NCBI GenBank assembly: GCA_016933355.1
Contig: JAFGBC010000058.1
Coordinates: 1-5,471, forward strand
Direction of reading: 5' to 3'
Source of the DNA: Candidatus Aminicenantota bacterium
Lineage (GTDB): Bacteria; Acidobacteriota; Aminicenantia; Aminicenantales; JAFGBC01
Length of the DNA stretch: 5,471 nucleotides
Both the position numbers and the translations under genes were made by a program. Shown here in pieces: positions 4,975-5,471 of the stretch. Below the pieces are notes generated by a model. That model made no database searches. It was not told where the DNA came from and was given only the letters and a program-made list of their open reading frames with translations. The first letter of the stretch is position 1. Each line of letters opens with the position of its first letter.

Positions 4975-5421
4975 TCAACGGCACTTGTCGCACAACCCCA
5001 GGAATTCGATGTTGTGGTCCAGAATTTGGAAATTGTGCTTCTTGGCCAGCGCGTCTTCCGTTTTTTTGACCAATTCCAGCTCTTCCTCGATAAAATCCCG
5101 AAAATCGATGATTTTGCCGCACCGGGTGCAGATGAGATGATGATGATGGTCTTGCGTTCCCTCGCCCCTGAGCTCATAGCGGCTCTGGCCGTCGCCGGCG
5201 TCGAATTTACGAACGAACCCCAGCCGTTGGAGCAGTTCCAACGTGCGATAGACGGTCGTCAACCCGGTGCCCGGACACGCGGCGTATAGGGACGCGTAGA
5301 TTTCCTTGGCGCTCATATGCCGGGAAGCCCGGCTGAGAACGTCGAGAATGACCTCGCGGGGCATGGTCCATCGGCAGGCATTCTCCCTGAACCGATGCCG
5401 CCACTGATGTCCTCCGGGCAC
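4975..5421 (-). CDS. Fur-family metal-dependent transcriptional repressor
   Basis: This 148-residue protein has the usual Fur/PerR length and layout. An N-terminal winged helix (about residues 8-85) includes the recognition-helix segment TTVYRTLELL (55-64), and a C-terminal dimerisation and metal-binding domain follows. Two CxxC pairs (C98/C101 and C144/C147) form the expected structural zinc site. By hand alignment to B. subtilis PerR, the regulatory metal ligands are H35, E83, H93, H95 and D106. The PerR-type aspartate (D85 in B. subtilis) is replaced by glutamate, as in Fur. From published work on that Asp/Glu switch, I infer iron sensing rather than rapid peroxide oxidation. The start is GTG with a good ribosome binding site. 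It is the first gene of the operon and sits directly behind a Fur-box-like operator, so it probably represses itself and the downstream genes when metal-loaded. The family is certain; the exact ligand (Fe, Mn, Zn or peroxide) is not. Confidence 0.93.
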   Translation of the reverse strand: MPGGHQWRHRFRENACRWTMPREVILDVLSRASRHMSAKEIYASLYAACPGTGLTTVYRTLELLQRLGFVRKFDAGDGQSRYELRGEGTQDHHHHLICTRCGKIIDFRDFIEEELELVKKTEDALAKKHNFQILDHNIEFLGLCDKCR

Positions 5422-5426
5422 GACCT

Positions 5427-5432
5427 CACCTC
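5427..5432 (-). promoter_or_regulatory. Ribosome binding site supporting the GTG start of the Fur-family gene
   Basis: The minus strand reads GAGGTG five bases upstream of the GTG at 5421. This supports initiation at that non-ATG codon rather than at the internal ATG about 19 codons later, which would remove part of the N-terminal DNA-binding domain. Confidence 0.6.
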
Positions 5433-5437
5433 TTGTT

Positions 5438-5457
5438 GTTATTGATAATCATTTTCA
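5438..5457 (-). promoter_or_regulatory. Fur-type operator (Fur box)
   Basis: On the minus strand bases 5457-5443 read TGAAAATGATTATCA. This matches the 7-1-7 Fur inverted repeat TGATAATnATTATCA at 13 of 14 specified positions. Read as the 19-base classical Fur box (5456-5438), it matches GATAATGATAATCATTATC at 15 of 19. It also matches the PerR box TTATAATnATTATAA at 12 of 14, so the motif alone does not separate Fur from PerR. It lies between the candidate -10 region and the ribosome binding site of the Fur-family gene, which suggests autoregulation and repression of the whole downstream operon. Confidence 0.8.
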
Positions 5458-5460
5458 TTT

Positions 5461-5468
5461 ATAATATA
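5461..5468 (-). promoter_or_regulatory. Putative -10 region of the operon promoter
   Basis: The minus strand reads TATATTAT here. It contains two overlapping hexamers (TATATT and TATTAT), each matching the TATAAT -10 consensus at five of six positions. The stretch is sharply AT-rich compared with the GC-rich coding DNA and lies just upstream of the Fur-like operator and the first gene. Any -35 element would fall beyond the right edge of the window, so the promoter cannot be confirmed. An initiation site about 7 bases downstream would lie at the edge of or inside the operator, as expected for a repressed promoter. Confidence 0.4.
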
Positions 5469-5471
5469 GGC

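Noticed and set aside
4509..5177. Longer version of the DUF5320 gene starting inside the Fur-family gene
   Set aside because: The extra N-terminus is the Fur-family gene read in another frame. The DUF5320 signature and a near-ideal Shine-Dalgarno both place the start at 4934.

Overview
The window is a compact GC-rich bacterial operon. Ten complete genes and one truncated gene all read on the minus strand, so transcription runs from the right edge (base 5471) to the left edge (base 1). The largest gap between genes is 63 bases, and several genes overlap or nearly touch. The gene content (Fur-type regulator, Gly-rich DUF5320 protein, NifB/NifX-type cluster-binding proteins, Mrp/NBP35 ATPase, and a pair of MinD-like ATPases of the ferredoxin-containing type) is the kind found in strict anaerobes such as sulfate reducers, syntrophs and deep-branching anaerobic phyla. 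The sequence alone does not fix the taxon.

Layout in order of transcription. (1) An AT-rich promoter region (about 5438-5471) carries a strong Fur-type operator in front of a Fur-family repressor (4975-5421). (2) A group of low-complexity and coiled-coil proteins follows: a Gly/Arg/Tyr-rich DUF5320 protein (4509-4934), a small unclassified coiled-coil protein (4163-4504), and a NifX-type domain with a Gly-rich linker and coiled-coil tail (3612-4166). (3) Next come a tandem two-domain NifX-type protein (2838-3548) and a short Mrp/NBP35 iron-sulfur carrier ATPase (2031-2831). (4) Three small cysteine-rich proteins follow: a CGGC-domain protein (1566-2009), a Gly/Arg/Gln-repeat protein ending in a zinc ribbon (1303-1548), and an FmdB-type zinc ribbon protein (1047-1292). 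(5) Last is a MinD-like ATPase with an inserted 2[4Fe-4S] ferredoxin (186-1034), overlapping by ATGA the start of a second MinD-like ATPase (1-189) cut by the window edge.

Together the genes look like a metal-cluster handling system. The NifX-type proteins would bind or carry a metal-sulfur cluster, and the Mrp and ferredoxin-MinD ATPases would drive cluster loading or positioning. The small Cys-rich and Gly-rich proteins are of unknown role. The closest described relative by gene content is the anaerobe-specific orange-protein (ORP) complex of Desulfovibrio vulgaris, which also combines a NifX-like cluster protein, an Mrp/NBP35 ATPase and a pair of ferredoxin-MinD ATPases. There it is encoded by two divergent sigma-54-controlled operons. 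Here a single collinear operon appears to be headed by a Fur-type regulator and operator, with an added set of coiled-coil, CGGC and zinc-ribbon proteins. No RNA genes, insertion sequences, CRISPR arrays or terminators were seen, and there is no gene-free stretch above 300 bases.
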